Assembly: GCF_000337495.1 (NCBI RefSeq)
Contig: NZ_AOIS01000034.1
Coordinates: 42,157 to 82,867, forward strand
Length of the DNA stretch: 40,711 nucleotides
Direction of reading: 5' to 3'
Source of the DNA: Haloterrigena salina JCM 13891
GTDB taxonomy: Archaea > Halobacteriota > Halobacteria > Halobacteriales > Natrialbaceae
A program made the position numbers and the translations under genes. This document shows positions 24,372-32,822 of this stretch, one piece after another (the stretch's first letter is position 1; each line of letters starts with the position of its first letter). The notes beneath the pieces are model-generated. The model was not told the origin of the DNA. It saw nothing but the letters and a program-made list of their open reading frames with translations, and ran no database searches.

Positions 24372-25265
24372 ATGGAATCGAGGACCAGTCGACTTCGAAG
24401 CGCCGTCGGAATCGCGTTCACGTACCTTCTCGTCGGGGTGTCGTGGATCATCGTTACTGACTACGTCGTGCTGGAACTGGTCGGCGATCCGCAGACGACG
24501 GCGCGGCTCCAGACTGCGAAGGGCTGGCTCTTCGTCAGCGGGTCGACCGGTCTGGTCTACGCGCTCGTGCGCTCGAATCAGCGGCGCCACGAGCGGACGA
24601 CCGACCGACTCGAGCACGCGCTCCAGCAGACGAGCGTGCTGCACCGACTCCTGCGGCACAACCTGCGGAACAACTGTAACGTCATCCGGGGCAACGCCGA
24701 ACTCCTCGAGGCGAACGACGAGGTTCCGGCGGACGTCGACCCGTCCCTCGCGGAGATCAAACACCAGACGGATCGACTGGTCGAACTCGGATCCAAGACG
24801 CGGTGTCTCCGGGACGCCGTCCTCGACGGGAACGAGCCGGTTCGCCGGCTGGACCTCACTGCGGCGATCGACGCCGTCGTCGACGACGTCCGCGATGGCC
24901 ATCCGGCGGCGACGATCGAAACCGATCGTCCCGAGACGTGTTACGTGCGGACGACGCCGAAGATCGAACGCGCGCTCCGGGAACTGCTCGACAACGCCAT
25001 CGAACACAGCGAGCGGGCGGATCCCGCGGTTCGCATCGCGGTTCGGCGAACGGGCGAGGGCATCGATATCGTCGTCGACGACGACGGCCCCGGGCTGCCG
25101 GCGACCGAGCGAACCGTCCTCGAGGAGGGGATCGAGTCGCCGATGACCCACTCGGAGGGGCTTGGCCTCTGGATCGTTCGGACGATCGTCGTACAGGCCG
25201 GCGGTAGTGTGAAACCGGTCGAGAAGTCGTCAGGGACGACCATCGTGCTCTCGCTTCCGGACTGA
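24372..25265 (+). CDS. membrane sensor histidine kinase
   Basis: A 297-residue kinase. Two hydrophobic segments (about 14-36 and 50-67) separated by a short outside loop anchor it; there is no PAS or HAMP domain. The dimerisation helix carries LLRHNLRNNCNVIRGNAELL with likely phospho-acceptor His96, the RHNLRN form common in haloarchaeal kinases. The ATPase domain has LLDNAIEH (N-box), DDDGPGLP (G1) and SEGLGLWIV (G2). Its tiny sensor suggests detection within the membrane itself. No response regulator is next to it. Confidence 0.9.
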   Translation: MESRTSRLRSAVGIAFTYLLVGVSWIIVTDYVVLELVGDPQTTARLQTAKGWLFVSGSTGLVYALVRSNQRRHERTTDRLEHALQQTSVLHRLLRHNLRNNCNVIRGNAELLEANDEVPADVDPSLAEIKHQTDRLVELGSKTRCLRDAVLDGNEPVRRLDLTAAIDAVVDDVRDGHPAATIETDRPETCYVRTTPKIERALRELLDNAIEHSERADPAVRIAVRRTGEGIDIVVDDDGPGLPATERTVLEEGIESPMTHSEGLGLWIVRTIVVQAGGSVKPVEKSSGTTIVLSLPD

Positions 25266-25322
25266 TGGACTCGAGCGAGATCGTCACGGGCTTGTCGTCG
25301 TACGACGGGTGAGCCGCGACCT

Positions 25323-26063
25323 TCAGGCCGGTACCGGATCCGTCTCTTCTTCGGATTCGTCGTCCGCTTCGACGGCCGCGGCGCCGTCTTCGAGGGCGGC
25401 AAGCAGGGTCTCGAGATGGCGCTCACGGCTCGCGGAGGAGAACAGCTCGTGCCCGCCGTCGTAGAGCACGACGTGTTCGGCGGGGACGCGTTCGCCGATC
25501 GGCCGGAGGCTAATCACGGGGTCGCGCAGCGAGCAGAAGACGACCGCGTCGTGATCGATCGTCAGCAGTTCCTCTTGGGCGCGGCGCGTCTCGCGGACGA
25601 ACGCCGGCGAGACCCAGTCCGGCGTCGTCTCGAGCTGGTGGTCGGTGGCCTCCTCGCCGATCGCCTCGCGGTCGAGCCCGGACACCGGGAGGCAGGGCAG
25701 CGTCGTCGGCAGCTTCGAGACGGCCTCGAGCAGCGGCTCGGGGAACGTCTCGCCGTAGCCCCACCACGGGCTCAGGTAGACGTGGTTGTCCGCGCCGTCT
25801 AGGGCCTGTGCGATCAGCGCGCCAGCGCTGTGGCCCAGCAGCTGGTACTCCTCGAGATCGCGGACGTACTCGGCGATCGGCTCGAGCCAGTCGGCTTTGA
25901 AGTCGTCGATGTTCGTCGGGAGTTCGAACGCGTGGACCCGGTAGCCGGCCTCGGTCAGCTTCCCGATGAGCCAACTGACGTTCTCGTGGGTCCAGCGGTT
26001 GCCCCAGCCCATGACGAACACGAGTTCCTCCTCGCCGTCCTCGTTGAAGATCCGGTGTCGCAT
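25323..26063 (-). CDS. alpha/beta-hydrolase-fold protein
   Basis: A 246-residue protein starting MRHRIFNEDGEEELVFVMGWG. The nucleophile elbow is GHSAGA with Ser79, the oxyanion region MGWGNRWTHEN lies near residues 18-28, a candidate acid is Asp in LRDPVISLRP, and the catalytic His is in YDGGHELFSS. The tail is a disordered acidic run ending DPVPA. Substrate unknown; esterase, thioesterase or lipase roles are all possible. ATG 26063 is preferred because the upstream frame is not halophile-like. Divergent from the following plus-strand gene. Confidence 0.85.
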   Translation of the reverse strand: MRHRIFNEDGEEELVFVMGWGNRWTHENVSWLIGKLTEAGYRVHAFELPTNIDDFKADWLEPIAEYVRDLEEYQLLGHSAGALIAQALDGADNHVYLSPWWGYGETFPEPLLEAVSKLPTTLPCLPVSGLDREAIGEEATDHQLETTPDWVSPAFVRETRRAQEELLTIDHDAVVFCSLRDPVISLRPIGERVPAEHVVLYDGGHELFSSASRERHLETLLAALEDGAAAVEADDESEEETDPVPA

Positions 26064-26222
26064 AGGATTCCGTTCGCCGGGAACCGATAAAAAAGGTCCT
26101 CTCCTGACACAAGCGTCGCGGCCGGCTCGAGCCTCGAGCGACAATCGACGGCTCTGTCGCTCGTCGCGGTCTCGAGCGCGCCGAAGAAACCGTTTTGCGA
26201 CTCGAGCCCGCACGTACGCGTC

Positions 26223-26888
26223 ATGAATGGATTTGACCGCGACGACGCGGTCGACCGCCTCGAGACCCTCGTCGACACCGTCGAGAGCGAGCGCATGCCG
26301 GTCCCGGTCCGGGAAGTGTGGGCCTTCGGCGATATCGCGCTCGGGCTCGATCCCGTCGAACGACTGGACATCTACGTGACCAAGGACGTGCTGATGCGCG
26401 ACGACAGCGGCGATAGCGAGGCCGACGCCGACGAACTCGCCGCCGAGTACGATATCGAGGGGATCGGCAAGTCCGTCCGGGCCGACTGGGCGGCCGCGCA
26501 TCCGGAGTACCTACGGGCCAACGCCAACGGCCACGCCGCCCCCGAGAAGTGTCTCGCCGCCCACCTGCTGGGCGACGACGAGCCGATCCACCTCGAGGTC
26601 TGTAACTCGCCGTTCGAGGACAACGTCACCCAGCGGCTGCGCGGGGCGCAGCTGCGCGAGGATTACACCCGATTGCTCGACCCCCGCGGCGTCTGTCTCT
26701 GGGCCGACGGCACCACGAGCGAGGAGGCGTTTCGCAAGCTCCGGGAGAGCGAACTGGCGCTGCCGACGCTCTCGCAGGCCCTCGAGATGCTCGGGTTAGA
26801 CGAGACCGACGCCGAGACCGCGGCCCAGGAGCTTCACGCCTGGCGCGAACAGCAGGACGGCGTGACCGTTCGCGGCGACGTCGTCTGA
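26223..26888 (+). CDS. haloarchaeal DUF7095-like protein with nucleotidyltransferase-like motif
   Basis: A 221-residue protein. The N-terminal part (residues 30-55) reads VREVWAFGDIALGLDPVERLDIYVT, which has the shape of the nucleotidyltransferase GS..G....LDL motif (a short G-containing turn then an acidic strand), but the second acidic residue set is not clear. Middle and C-terminal parts carry HLEVCNSPFEDNVTQRLRGAQL and a helical end. I believe this is the family named DUF7095 in haloarchaea; function is not known. Starts at ATG 26223 and is divergent from the alpha/beta hydrolase. Confidence 0.7.
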   Translation: MNGFDRDDAVDRLETLVDTVESERMPVPVREVWAFGDIALGLDPVERLDIYVTKDVLMRDDSGDSEADADELAAEYDIEGIGKSVRADWAAAHPEYLRANANGHAAPEKCLAAHLLGDDEPIHLEVCNSPFEDNVTQRLRGAQLREDYTRLLDPRGVCLWADGTTSEEAFRKLRESELALPTLSQALEMLGLDETDAETAAQELHAWREQQDGVTVRGDVV

Positions 26889-26963
26889 ATTCGATCGATT
26901 CGGGTTTCGTTCGAACTCGCTTCTGGTTTGACTCGAAGAACGGGACGGAGGCGCGAATTCTGT

Positions 26964-27087
26964 ACCGTGGCAACGGGGGATTGCCACTCCCTCCCCAGCC
27001 GACTCGCTCCCTACGGTCGCTCATCCCTCGCACGCGTTCGAGCCACGACTCGCGGGTCGCTCGTCGCGTCTCAGCGCGCGCCACCGC
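26964..27087 (+). repeat. dispersed intergenic repeat, copy A
   Basis: Begins with a hairpin GTGGCAA (26967-26973) / TTGCCAC (26981-26987), then CTCCCTCCCCAGCCGACTCG, and ends with CAGCGCGCGCCACCGC near 27087. Both end blocks recur in inverted orientation at 35735-35920, while the middle differs in length. It fills most of a 305-base gap that otherwise holds only the YwbE promoter. Confidence 0.6.
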
Positions 27088-27163
27088 ACGCTGGATGGGG
27101 AATTCGGGGACAGTGTCGACTGCCGCTTTCGACGACCGATATCAGACGACTGCAGGCACTACG

Positions 27164-27170
27164 CTTTTCG
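27164..27170 (+). promoter_or_regulatory. TATA-like box of the YwbE gene
   Basis: CTTTTCG lies 24-30 bases before the ATG at 27194, leaderless distance. It supports that ATG rather than the in-frame upstream ATG near 27093. Confidence 0.4.
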
Positions 27171-27193
27171 AGGCGACCGACCCACCATCGCCC

Positions 27194-27400
27194 ATGTCCA
27201 ACGAACGACCGACAGCCGAGGAACTGCGACAGGGCGTCACCGTCGAGATCGTGCAGGGCGATCAGGACGTCGAGTCGACGGACACGGAACCGATTATCGG
27301 CGAGGTCGGGACGATCTACGGCGACGATCCCCAGGGACCGGAGGTCGAACTGAAAAGCGGCGTCGTCGGCCACGTACAGGCCATTCGACACGACGAGTAG
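27194..27400 (+). CDS. YwbE family protein (DUF2196)
   Basis: A 68-residue protein, MSNERPTAEELRQGVTVEIV followed by TEPIIGEVGTIYGDDPQGPEVELKSGVVGHVQAI. This is the YwbE family, a small beta-barrel-like (KOW/SH3-like) protein found in bacteria and haloarchaea, function unknown, sometimes suspected to touch nucleic acids. Length is normal. The gene is alone between the repeat and the YihY gene. Confidence 0.85.
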   Translation: MSNERPTAEELRQGVTVEIVQGDQDVESTDTEPIIGEVGTIYGDDPQGPEVELKSGVVGHVQAIRHDE

Positions 27401-27526
27401 CCGCTCGAATTACGTTTCCTCCCAACGCGTCCGTCGGACACCGGAAGACGGTGACCGGCACTCTGTCCGTCGGAAAGCGGAGTCTGCCGGCCGAATCCAT
27501 TTCCGACCGATCGTTGAGGTCAGGAC

Positions 27527-28384
27527 ATGGCCGACTCGAGTCGTCTCGCGCTCGTTCGTGACGTCGTCGCGGTCGCCCACGAACGCCAGCTCAGCGTTAC
27601 GGCGGCGGGGCTGGCCTTCCACGCGTTCAACACGCTCGTTCCGCTGGTCATCCTGGCGCTGGTCGGCGCCTCGCTGATCGACGGCCTCGAGCCGCTGGTG
27701 TCCACGCTGGAGACGGCGGCCGGACTCGAGGGGACGGTGACCGGCGGCGGCCTCGAGGAGATGGCCGGTGGCAGCGCTCGGACGCGGGCGGCGCTGCTCG
27801 CCGTGGCGGTCCTGCTCTGGAGCGCCGTCCGGCTGTTTCAGGCGATCAACAGCGCGTTCACGGACGTGTACGGAGCCCGGACGGACGAGTCGTACGTGGC
27901 GACGGCGGCGACGGTCACGCTCGTCACGGCCCTCTACACCGTCCTCGTGACGGCGACGATCGCGGTCGGCGTCGCGTTGGTTACCGTCGTCGGTATCAGC
28001 CTCTCGGTGGTCGTCAACGGCGGCTGGACGACGGCCGGCAGCACACTGCTGCTGGCCGGCCTGCTGCTCGCGGTCTTCTTCCCGATGTACTACCTGTTCC
28101 CCCAGCCCGACGTCTCGGTCGGCGAGGTCCTTCCCGGGACGGCCTTCGCGGCGGTCTCCTGGACCGTCCTGGCCGTCGGCTTCCGGTTCTACGTCTCGAC
28201 GTCCGAGAGCGTCGCCCTGTTCGGGATCGCTGGCGCCGTCCTGTTGATCCTGACGTGGGTGTACCTGGGCGGGCTCTGTCTCCTGCTCGGAGCCGTTCTC
28301 AACGCCGTCCGCGCGGATCACGTCGATCCCGAAGAGAAGTGGGTCCCGATGGAAACGGCGTGGCCGGTCGATCGAACCGACTAG
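27527..28384 (+). CDS. YihY/BrkB family membrane protein
   Basis: A 285-residue protein with about six membrane segments. Family marks are the N-terminal AHERQLSVTAAGLAFHAFNTLVPL, LWSAVRLFQAINSAFTDVYG, PMYYLFPQPDVSVGEVLPG and the late TWVYLGGLCLLLGAVLNAV. YihY proteins were once thought to be RNase BN but are membrane proteins of uncertain role, perhaps export or transport. Starts at ATG 27527; the C-terminal tail is cytoplasmic and acidic. No operon partner. Confidence 0.92.
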   Translation: MADSSRLALVRDVVAVAHERQLSVTAAGLAFHAFNTLVPLVILALVGASLIDGLEPLVSTLETAAGLEGTVTGGGLEEMAGGSARTRAALLAVAVLLWSAVRLFQAINSAFTDVYGARTDESYVATAATVTLVTALYTVLVTATIAVGVALVTVVGISLSVVVNGGWTTAGSTLLLAGLLLAVFFPMYYLFPQPDVSVGEVLPGTAFAAVSWTVLAVGFRFYVSTSESVALFGIAGAVLLILTWVYLGGLCLLLGAVLNAVRADHVDPEEKWVPMETAWPVDRTD

Positions 28385-28474
28385 CTACCACGAGTTGATC
28401 TATATCGTCCGGTACGCCTCGAGTCAGCTACGGCTGGTATCAGCGGCTACGACCGTCGTCAATCCCCACGGACG

Positions 28475-28681
28475 TCACAAGTCGGATCCCCGATCCTGCG
28501 ATTCGTACCATCCTGCGGCGATCAGCGAGAGCGCCAGTAGCGAGATGCCCGTGACGACGCCGGAACTCACTCGGTCGCCGATTCCGACGTCGACGAGGCC
28601 GCTGCTGGCCAGTACGGCACCGATCGCGATCGCGGTCGCGACACCGGTCAGTAGCAGTAAGCGGTCTCGAAAACCAACCAT
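28475..28681 (-). CDS. small two-segment membrane protein
   Basis: A 68-residue protein with hydrophobic segments at about residues 7-30 and 40-58 and a charged end ESQDRGSDL. Hydrophobicity and the halophilic tail argue for a real gene. No family or function recognised. Convergent with the YihY gene. Confidence 0.65.
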   Translation of the reverse strand: MVGFRDRLLLLTGVATAIAIGAVLASSGLVDVGIGDRVSSGVVTGISLLALSLIAAGWYESQDRGSDL

Positions 28682-28825
28682 CGCGTCAGCCCGTAGCCAG
28701 TCGGCCGGGATAAGGGGTCGGCCTGAGCCTGAACGATCCGTTAGCGAGTTAGAACGTTACACGCCGGTGGTGCCGACGCGATCGAACTGTTCGACCTGCG
28801 CTCCTGTCCGCTGCTCGCTGCGGCG

Positions 28826-29488
28826 TTACTCCGGGCGTCCGTCCTCGCGAAACGCGGCGTCGATCGTCCGCGCCCGCCCCTCACCGATCCCCTCGACCTC
28901 CGTGAGGTCCTCGAGGGAGGCCTCGAGCAGCGACTCGACGGTGGGATAGCGCTCGTAGAGCGTCGCGGCGAGTTCGGGACCGATCCCCTCGATACAGCCG
29001 TACATGCGCTTGGTCGTGGGTTCGCGACGGCTCGGAACGGAGCCGACCGACAGGCGACGGCTCGAGGGCTCCTCGACGTGCTTTCGCCCCAATCGGATCG
29101 CGTAGTCGACGAGGTGCGCGCGGTCCGTACAGGGGACGACCGGCACCTCGTGGCGGGCCGTGATCGAGGCCATCGAGCCCCGGACCGACTCGGGGGAGAC
29201 GGCCGTCCGCAGGGTCGCGAGATCGGCGAAATCGCCCTCGAGGAGGACGTAGGAGTGGTCGTAGGCGGCGGCCATGCGCTCGACCTGATCGGTGAGGTCC
29301 GATCCCGAGCGGCCCATCGCGCTGTTGACGTAGTCCCGCAGAGTCTTGCGTTCGATGCCGACCGAATCGATCGCGAGGTCGCCGGTCGACAGCCGGTCGA
29401 CGACGACCTCCGTCACGTCGGGGTGATCGCGGACGGCCTCGACGAGGCCCGCGGGCTCCCGATCGTCGACGGTGACGGCGACGCGCAT
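28826..29488 (-). CDS. ERCC4-type structure-specific nuclease with helix-hairpin-helix
   Basis: A 220-residue protein. Residues 1-125 form an XPF/Mus81-type nuclease domain with the acidic strand VTVDDREP and the catalytic ERKTLRDYVNS (the ERKxxxD signature). Residues about 150-215 hold two helix-hairpin-helix motifs (IEGIGPELAATLYERYPT, VEGIGEGRARTI) that bind DNA. It lacks the helicase half found in archaeal Hef, so it resembles the short crenarchaeal XPF type. Likely role: cutting branched DNA in repair or replication restart. ATG 29488; divergent from the Bat-type regulator. Confidence 0.9.
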   Translation of the reverse strand: MRVAVTVDDREPAGLVEAVRDHPDVTEVVVDRLSTGDLAIDSVGIERKTLRDYVNSAMGRSGSDLTDQVERMAAAYDHSYVLLEGDFADLATLRTAVSPESVRGSMASITARHEVPVVPCTDRAHLVDYAIRLGRKHVEEPSSRRLSVGSVPSRREPTTKRMYGCIEGIGPELAATLYERYPTVESLLEASLEDLTEVEGIGEGRARTIDAAFREDGRPE

Positions 29489-29490
29489 GC

Positions 29491-29526
29491 CCGATACCAG
29501 GGCCTCGAGACGGGTACGGGTATCGG
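29491..29526. repeat. inverted repeat in the nuclease/regulator divergent promoter
   Basis: CCGATACC (29491-29498) and GGTATCGG (29519-29526) are perfect inverted copies 20 bases apart, beginning two bases before the nuclease start codon. The spacing of two helical turns suits a dimeric regulator. Confidence 0.4.
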
Positions 29527-29593
29527 TCCGTCGCCTCGCACGGGCCGAGGAGAAGCGATGGATTCTATCGCTCCGAGCCCCTACGTACGGCGA

Positions 29594-32575
29594 ATGGTTA
29601 CCGCAGGAATCGACGACGGTGGAACCGTGCTCGTCGTCGAACCGTCCGGAGCGGACCCGGCGCCGCTGCTCGATTCGCTCGACTCGCGGCGGAACGACGA
29701 GGCGGTCTCGAGCGCGGCGGCGGCCCTCGAGGCCCTCGAGACGCGGTCGGTCGACTGCGTCCTGACGCCCCAGTCGGTGGCCGACGCCACCGGCCTCGAA
29801 CTCGTCGAACGGATCCGCGACCGCGATCCGGACGTTCCGATCGTCCTCGCGCCCCGCGAGGGCGCCGGCGGCGAGAGCCTCGCCGGCGACGCGATCGCCG
29901 CGGGTATCACGGAGTACGTGCCGGCCGATCGCGACGCCTCGGCCCTCGAGGCGGCCGTCGAACGGGCGATCGAGGCGGGCCGCGACCGGCGCGAGCGCCG
30001 CGAGCGCGCCCGCCAGTTCGGCGCGGTGTTCGACGATCCCGAGACGTACGCGTGGGTGCTGGAGCCGGACGGACGAGTGCGTCGGGCCAACGAGCGCGCC
30101 CTCGAGGCGCGCGGAACGCCCGACGCGGCCGGCGCCGACGTTCGCGGAGAGTCGTTCGCGGCGCTCCCGCTGTGGAACCGCCTCGAGGAGGACCGATCGA
30201 CGATCCGGACCGCGGTCGACCGAGCGGCGAACGGGACGGTCGTCCACCGCGAGGTGACCCTCGAACTCGGCCGCGGGGCGCGGACGAACGGCGCGGGTGC
30301 GGACACGGACGCCGGCGTCGAAACCGAAACCGGCGCTGGAGCCGATACGGCCGACGACCCGCGGACGCTCGAGGTGGTAGTCCGACCCGTTCGCGACGAG
30401 TCCGGGACCGTCGTCTCCCTGCTCGCGCGGGCGAACGACGTCACCGAACGGGCCCGACTCGAGCGTGAACTGCGCGAGTCGGAGGAGCTCCACCGGGTGA
30501 CGCTGAACAACATGACCGACACCGTCCTCATCGCAGACGACGACGGGGCGTTCACCTACGTCTGTCCGAACGTCCACTTCATCTTCGGCTACACCGACGA
30601 GGAGATCTACGAGATGGGGACGATCGACGACCTCCTGGGGTCGGAGCTCTTCGATCGCGAGGAACTGGAGCGGGAGGGCGTGCTGACCAACATCGAGTGT
30701 ACGGCCACCGATAGGGCGGGCCGCGAGCACACGCTGCTGGTCAACGTCCGCGAGGTCGCGATCCAGGGCGGGACGACCCTCTACAGCTGTCGCGACGTCA
30801 CGACGCGCAAACGTCGCGAGGAGGCCCTGACCGCGCTCCACCGAACCGCGCGGGAACTGCTCTACGCCGAGAGCGACCGCGAGATCGCCGACCGTGTCGC
30901 GGCCGACGCCGCCGACGTGCTCGGCCTCGAGGCCAGCGGCGTCTACCTCTTCGACGACGAGGAAAACGTCCTCGAGCCGGTCGCCGCCTCGCCCGGGATG
31001 GATCGTCTCCACGGGCCGCTCTCGCGGCATCCGGTCGGCGAGGACAGCGTCTCGGGACGTGCGTTCATCGACGGCGAGTCCCGGTTCTTCGCGGACGTCC
31101 GCGACGCCGAGGCGCTGGCGGACCCGACGACCGATATCCGGGGCGCAGCGGTCGTCCCGCTGGGCGATCACGGCGTCTTCCTCGCGGCCTCGTCGGAGCG
31201 CGACGCGTTCGACGACGTCGACCGCGAACTGACCGACCTGCTGGCGGCGACGGCCGAGGCCGCCCTCGATCGGGTCGAACGCGAGCGGTCCCTCCGCGAG
31301 CGCGACCGGGAACTCAAGCGCCAGAACCGACGGCTCACGCGGCTCGATCGGATCAACGAGATCATCCGCGAGATCGATGCGGCGCTGGTTCGGGCCGAGA
31401 CCCGCGAGGAGATCGAGACCGCCGTCTGCGAGCGACTGACCGCCGCCGACCGGTTCGCGTTCGCCTGGATCGGGACGACCGATGCCCCGGGCGAGCGACT
31501 CGAGCCGAGCACCCACGACGGGGCCGGCCGCGGCCGGGACTACCTCGACGGCGTCTCGCTCTCGCTGGCCGACGCGGCCGAACCCGCGGCCCGCGCGGCG
31601 GCCGACGGCGCGGTGACGGTCGTCTCCAACGTCGCCGACGGGCTCCGCGAGGAGCCGTGGCGCTCGGCGGCGCTCTCGCGGGAGTACCAGTCCGTCGCGG
31701 GCGTGCCCCTGGCCTACGACGAGTTCACCTACGGCGTGCTGGCCGTCTACGCTGATCGGCCCGACGCCTTCGACGAGGTCACGCGGAGCGTCCTCGCGGA
31801 ACTGGGCGAGACGATCGCCTCCGCCATCGCCGCCGTCGAGCGCAAACAGGCGCTGCTGACTGACTCCCGGACCCGCCTCGAGTTCGACGTCGGCGACGAC
31901 GGCTTCGTCTTCTCGCGGCTGGCCCGGCGGGCCGACTGCGTCCTCTCGTTCGACGGCGGCGTCCGCCTCCACGAGGACGGCGCCGCGGTGTTCGCGACCG
32001 TCGAGGACGCCACGGCGGACGCCGTCGTAGATGCAGCCGCCGATCTCGTCGCCGTCGAGGGCGCTCGAGCGGTCGGTTCCGGGGACGACGAGACCGAGGC
32101 CACGGACGATCACGGGGGGACAGTCCTGCTCGAACTGGCGCCGCCGTTTCTGGCGTTGCGCCTCGCGGACCACGGCGTCGTGCTCCGCAGCGTGGAGGCG
32201 TCCCCCGACGGCGCGCGCGTCGTCGTCGACGTTCCGCCGACCGTCGACGCGGGCAACAGCGTCGACGTCGTCTCGAACGCGTTCGACGACGTCGACCTCC
32301 ACGCCAAGCGGACCGTCGACAGAACGACCGCGCGCGACCTCCGGAGCGAACTGCTCGAGCGACTGACCGAGCGCCAGCTCGAGGTCGTCCAGCTGGCCTA
32401 CTACGGCGGCTACTTCGAGTCGCCCCGTGAGCAGTCCGGCGAGGAGATGGCCGCCACGCTCGGCATCTCCTCGGCCGCGTTCTACCGTCACGTGCGGGCG
32501 GTCCAGCGGAAACTCTTCGTGCTCCTGTTCGACGAGCTCGGCCTCCCGGCAAACGCTGCGCCAGGGGTTGAATAG
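29594..32575 (+). CDS. bacterio-opsin-activator (Bat) type HTH regulator with degenerate receiver
   Basis: A 993-residue regulator. Order: receiver-like domain 10-120, PAS about 130-295 with a disordered insert, PAS about 300-410 (the NNMTDTVLIADDDGAFTYVC, GYTDEEIYEMGTIDDLL type), GAF about 415-570, second GAF about 585-755, Bat domain about 760-920, and HTH_10 from about 925 (LTERQLEVVQLAYYGGYFES...MAATLGISSAAFYRHVRAVQRKL). The receiver position that should hold the phospho-accepting Asp is Pro59 (VDCVLTPQSV), so it cannot be phosphorylated in the usual way. I start at ATG 29594, with TTCTATC at 29563-29569 at leaderless distance; ATG 29558 is an alternative. Bat in Halobacterium controls bacterio-opsin and retinal genes; none lie here. 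Confidence 0.9.
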   Translation: MVTAGIDDGGTVLVVEPSGADPAPLLDSLDSRRNDEAVSSAAAALEALETRSVDCVLTPQSVADATGLELVERIRDRDPDVPIVLAPREGAGGESLAGDAIAAGITEYVPADRDASALEAAVERAIEAGRDRRERRERARQFGAVFDDPETYAWVLEPDGRVRRANERALEARGTPDAAGADVRGESFAALPLWNRLEEDRSTIRTAVDRAANGTVVHREVTLELGRGARTNGAGADTDAGVETETGAGADTADDPRTLEVVVRPVRDESGTVVSLLARANDVTERARLERELRESEELHRVTLNNMTDTVLIADDDGAFTYVCPNVHFIFGYTDEEIYEMGTIDDLLGSELFDREELEREGVLTNIECTATDRAGREHTLLVNVREVAIQGGTTLYSCRDVTTRKRREEALTALHRTARELLYAESDREIADRVAADAADVLGLEASGVYLFDDEENVLEPVAASPGMDRLHGPLSRHPVGEDSVSGRAFIDGESRFFADVRDAEALADPTTDIRGAAVVPLGDHGVFLAASSERDAFDDVDRELTDLLAATAEAALDRVERERSLRERDRELKRQNRRLTRLDRINEIIREIDAALVRAETREEIETAVCERLTAADRFAFAWIGTTDAPGERLEPSTHDGAGRGRDYLDGVSLSLADAAEPAARAAADGAVTVVSNVADGLREEPWRSAALSREYQSVAGVPLAYDEFTYGVLAVYADRPDAFDEVTRSVLAELGETIASAIAAVERKQALLTDSRTRLEFDVGDDGFVFSRLARRADCVLSFDGGVRLHEDGAAVFATVEDATADAVVDAAADLVAVEGARAVGSGDDETEATDDHGGTVLLELAPPFLALRLADHGVVLRSVEASPDGARVVVDVPPTVDAGNSVDVVSNAFDDVDLHAKRTVDRTTARDLRSELLERLTERQLEVVQLAYYGGYFESPREQSGEEMAATLGISSAAFYRHVRAVQRKLFVLLFDELGLPANAAPGVE

Positions 32576-32603
32576 TGAACCCCGGCTAACCATCGACGCT
32601 AGC

Positions 32604-32636
32604 TATCCTACGAATATACCTATCCTAATATCCTTA
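32604..32636. repeat. three TATCCTA-type direct repeats before the zinc-ribbon/glutamate dehydrogenase pair
   Basis: TATCCTA at 32604-32610 and 32621-32627 and TATCCTTA at 32629-32636 lie directly upstream of, and merge into, the TATA-like box at 32631-32641. AT-rich direct repeats in this place are candidate binding sites for an activator or an Lrp/AsnC-type regulator. Confidence 0.45.
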
Positions 32637-32641
32637 TTATT
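32631..32641 (+). promoter_or_regulatory. TATA-like box of the zinc-ribbon/gdh unit
   Basis: TCCTTATTATT lies 26-36 bases before the ATG at 32667, so the transcript would be leaderless for the zinc-ribbon gene and carry glutamate dehydrogenase behind it. Confidence 0.5.
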
Positions 32642-32666
32642 CCTAAGTGCCGTGACCGATCTCTCC

Positions 32667-32807
32667 ATGAAAGACGTTCCACTCGCCCCCGACGAGGAAT
32701 CGACCTACGAGTGCTTCGACTGCGGAACCGTCGTTCGCGCGCCGTCGGGAACGACCTGCCCCGACTGCGGCAGCGACATGCGTAATCGCGGTACACCGAT
32801 CGAGTAA
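32667..32807 (+). CDS. small rubrerythrin-like zinc-ribbon protein
   Basis: A 46-residue protein, MKDVPLAPDEESTYECFDCG then TVVRAPSGTTCPDCGSDMRNRGTPIE. Two CxxC pairs (CFDC, CPDC) form a rubredoxin/zinc-ribbon-like site, the type annotated as rubrerythrin-like domain protein in haloarchaea. I use ATG 32667; a GTG at 32652 is in frame but would place the TATA box too close. It ends 15 bases before the glutamate dehydrogenase gene, so the two are probably co-transcribed. Role unknown; a redox or metal accessory to the dehydrogenase is only a guess. Confidence 0.8.
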   Translation: MKDVPLAPDEESTYECFDCGTVVRAPSGTTCPDCGSDMRNRGTPIE

Positions 32808-32822
32808 CCCAATTCCGACTTC

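Noticed and set aside
28826-32593. 1255-codon minus-strand open frame across the Bat-type regulator
   Set aside because: Only its last 220 codons (the ERCC4-type nuclease, starting at 29488) have recognisable content; the rest is antisense of the regulator gene.
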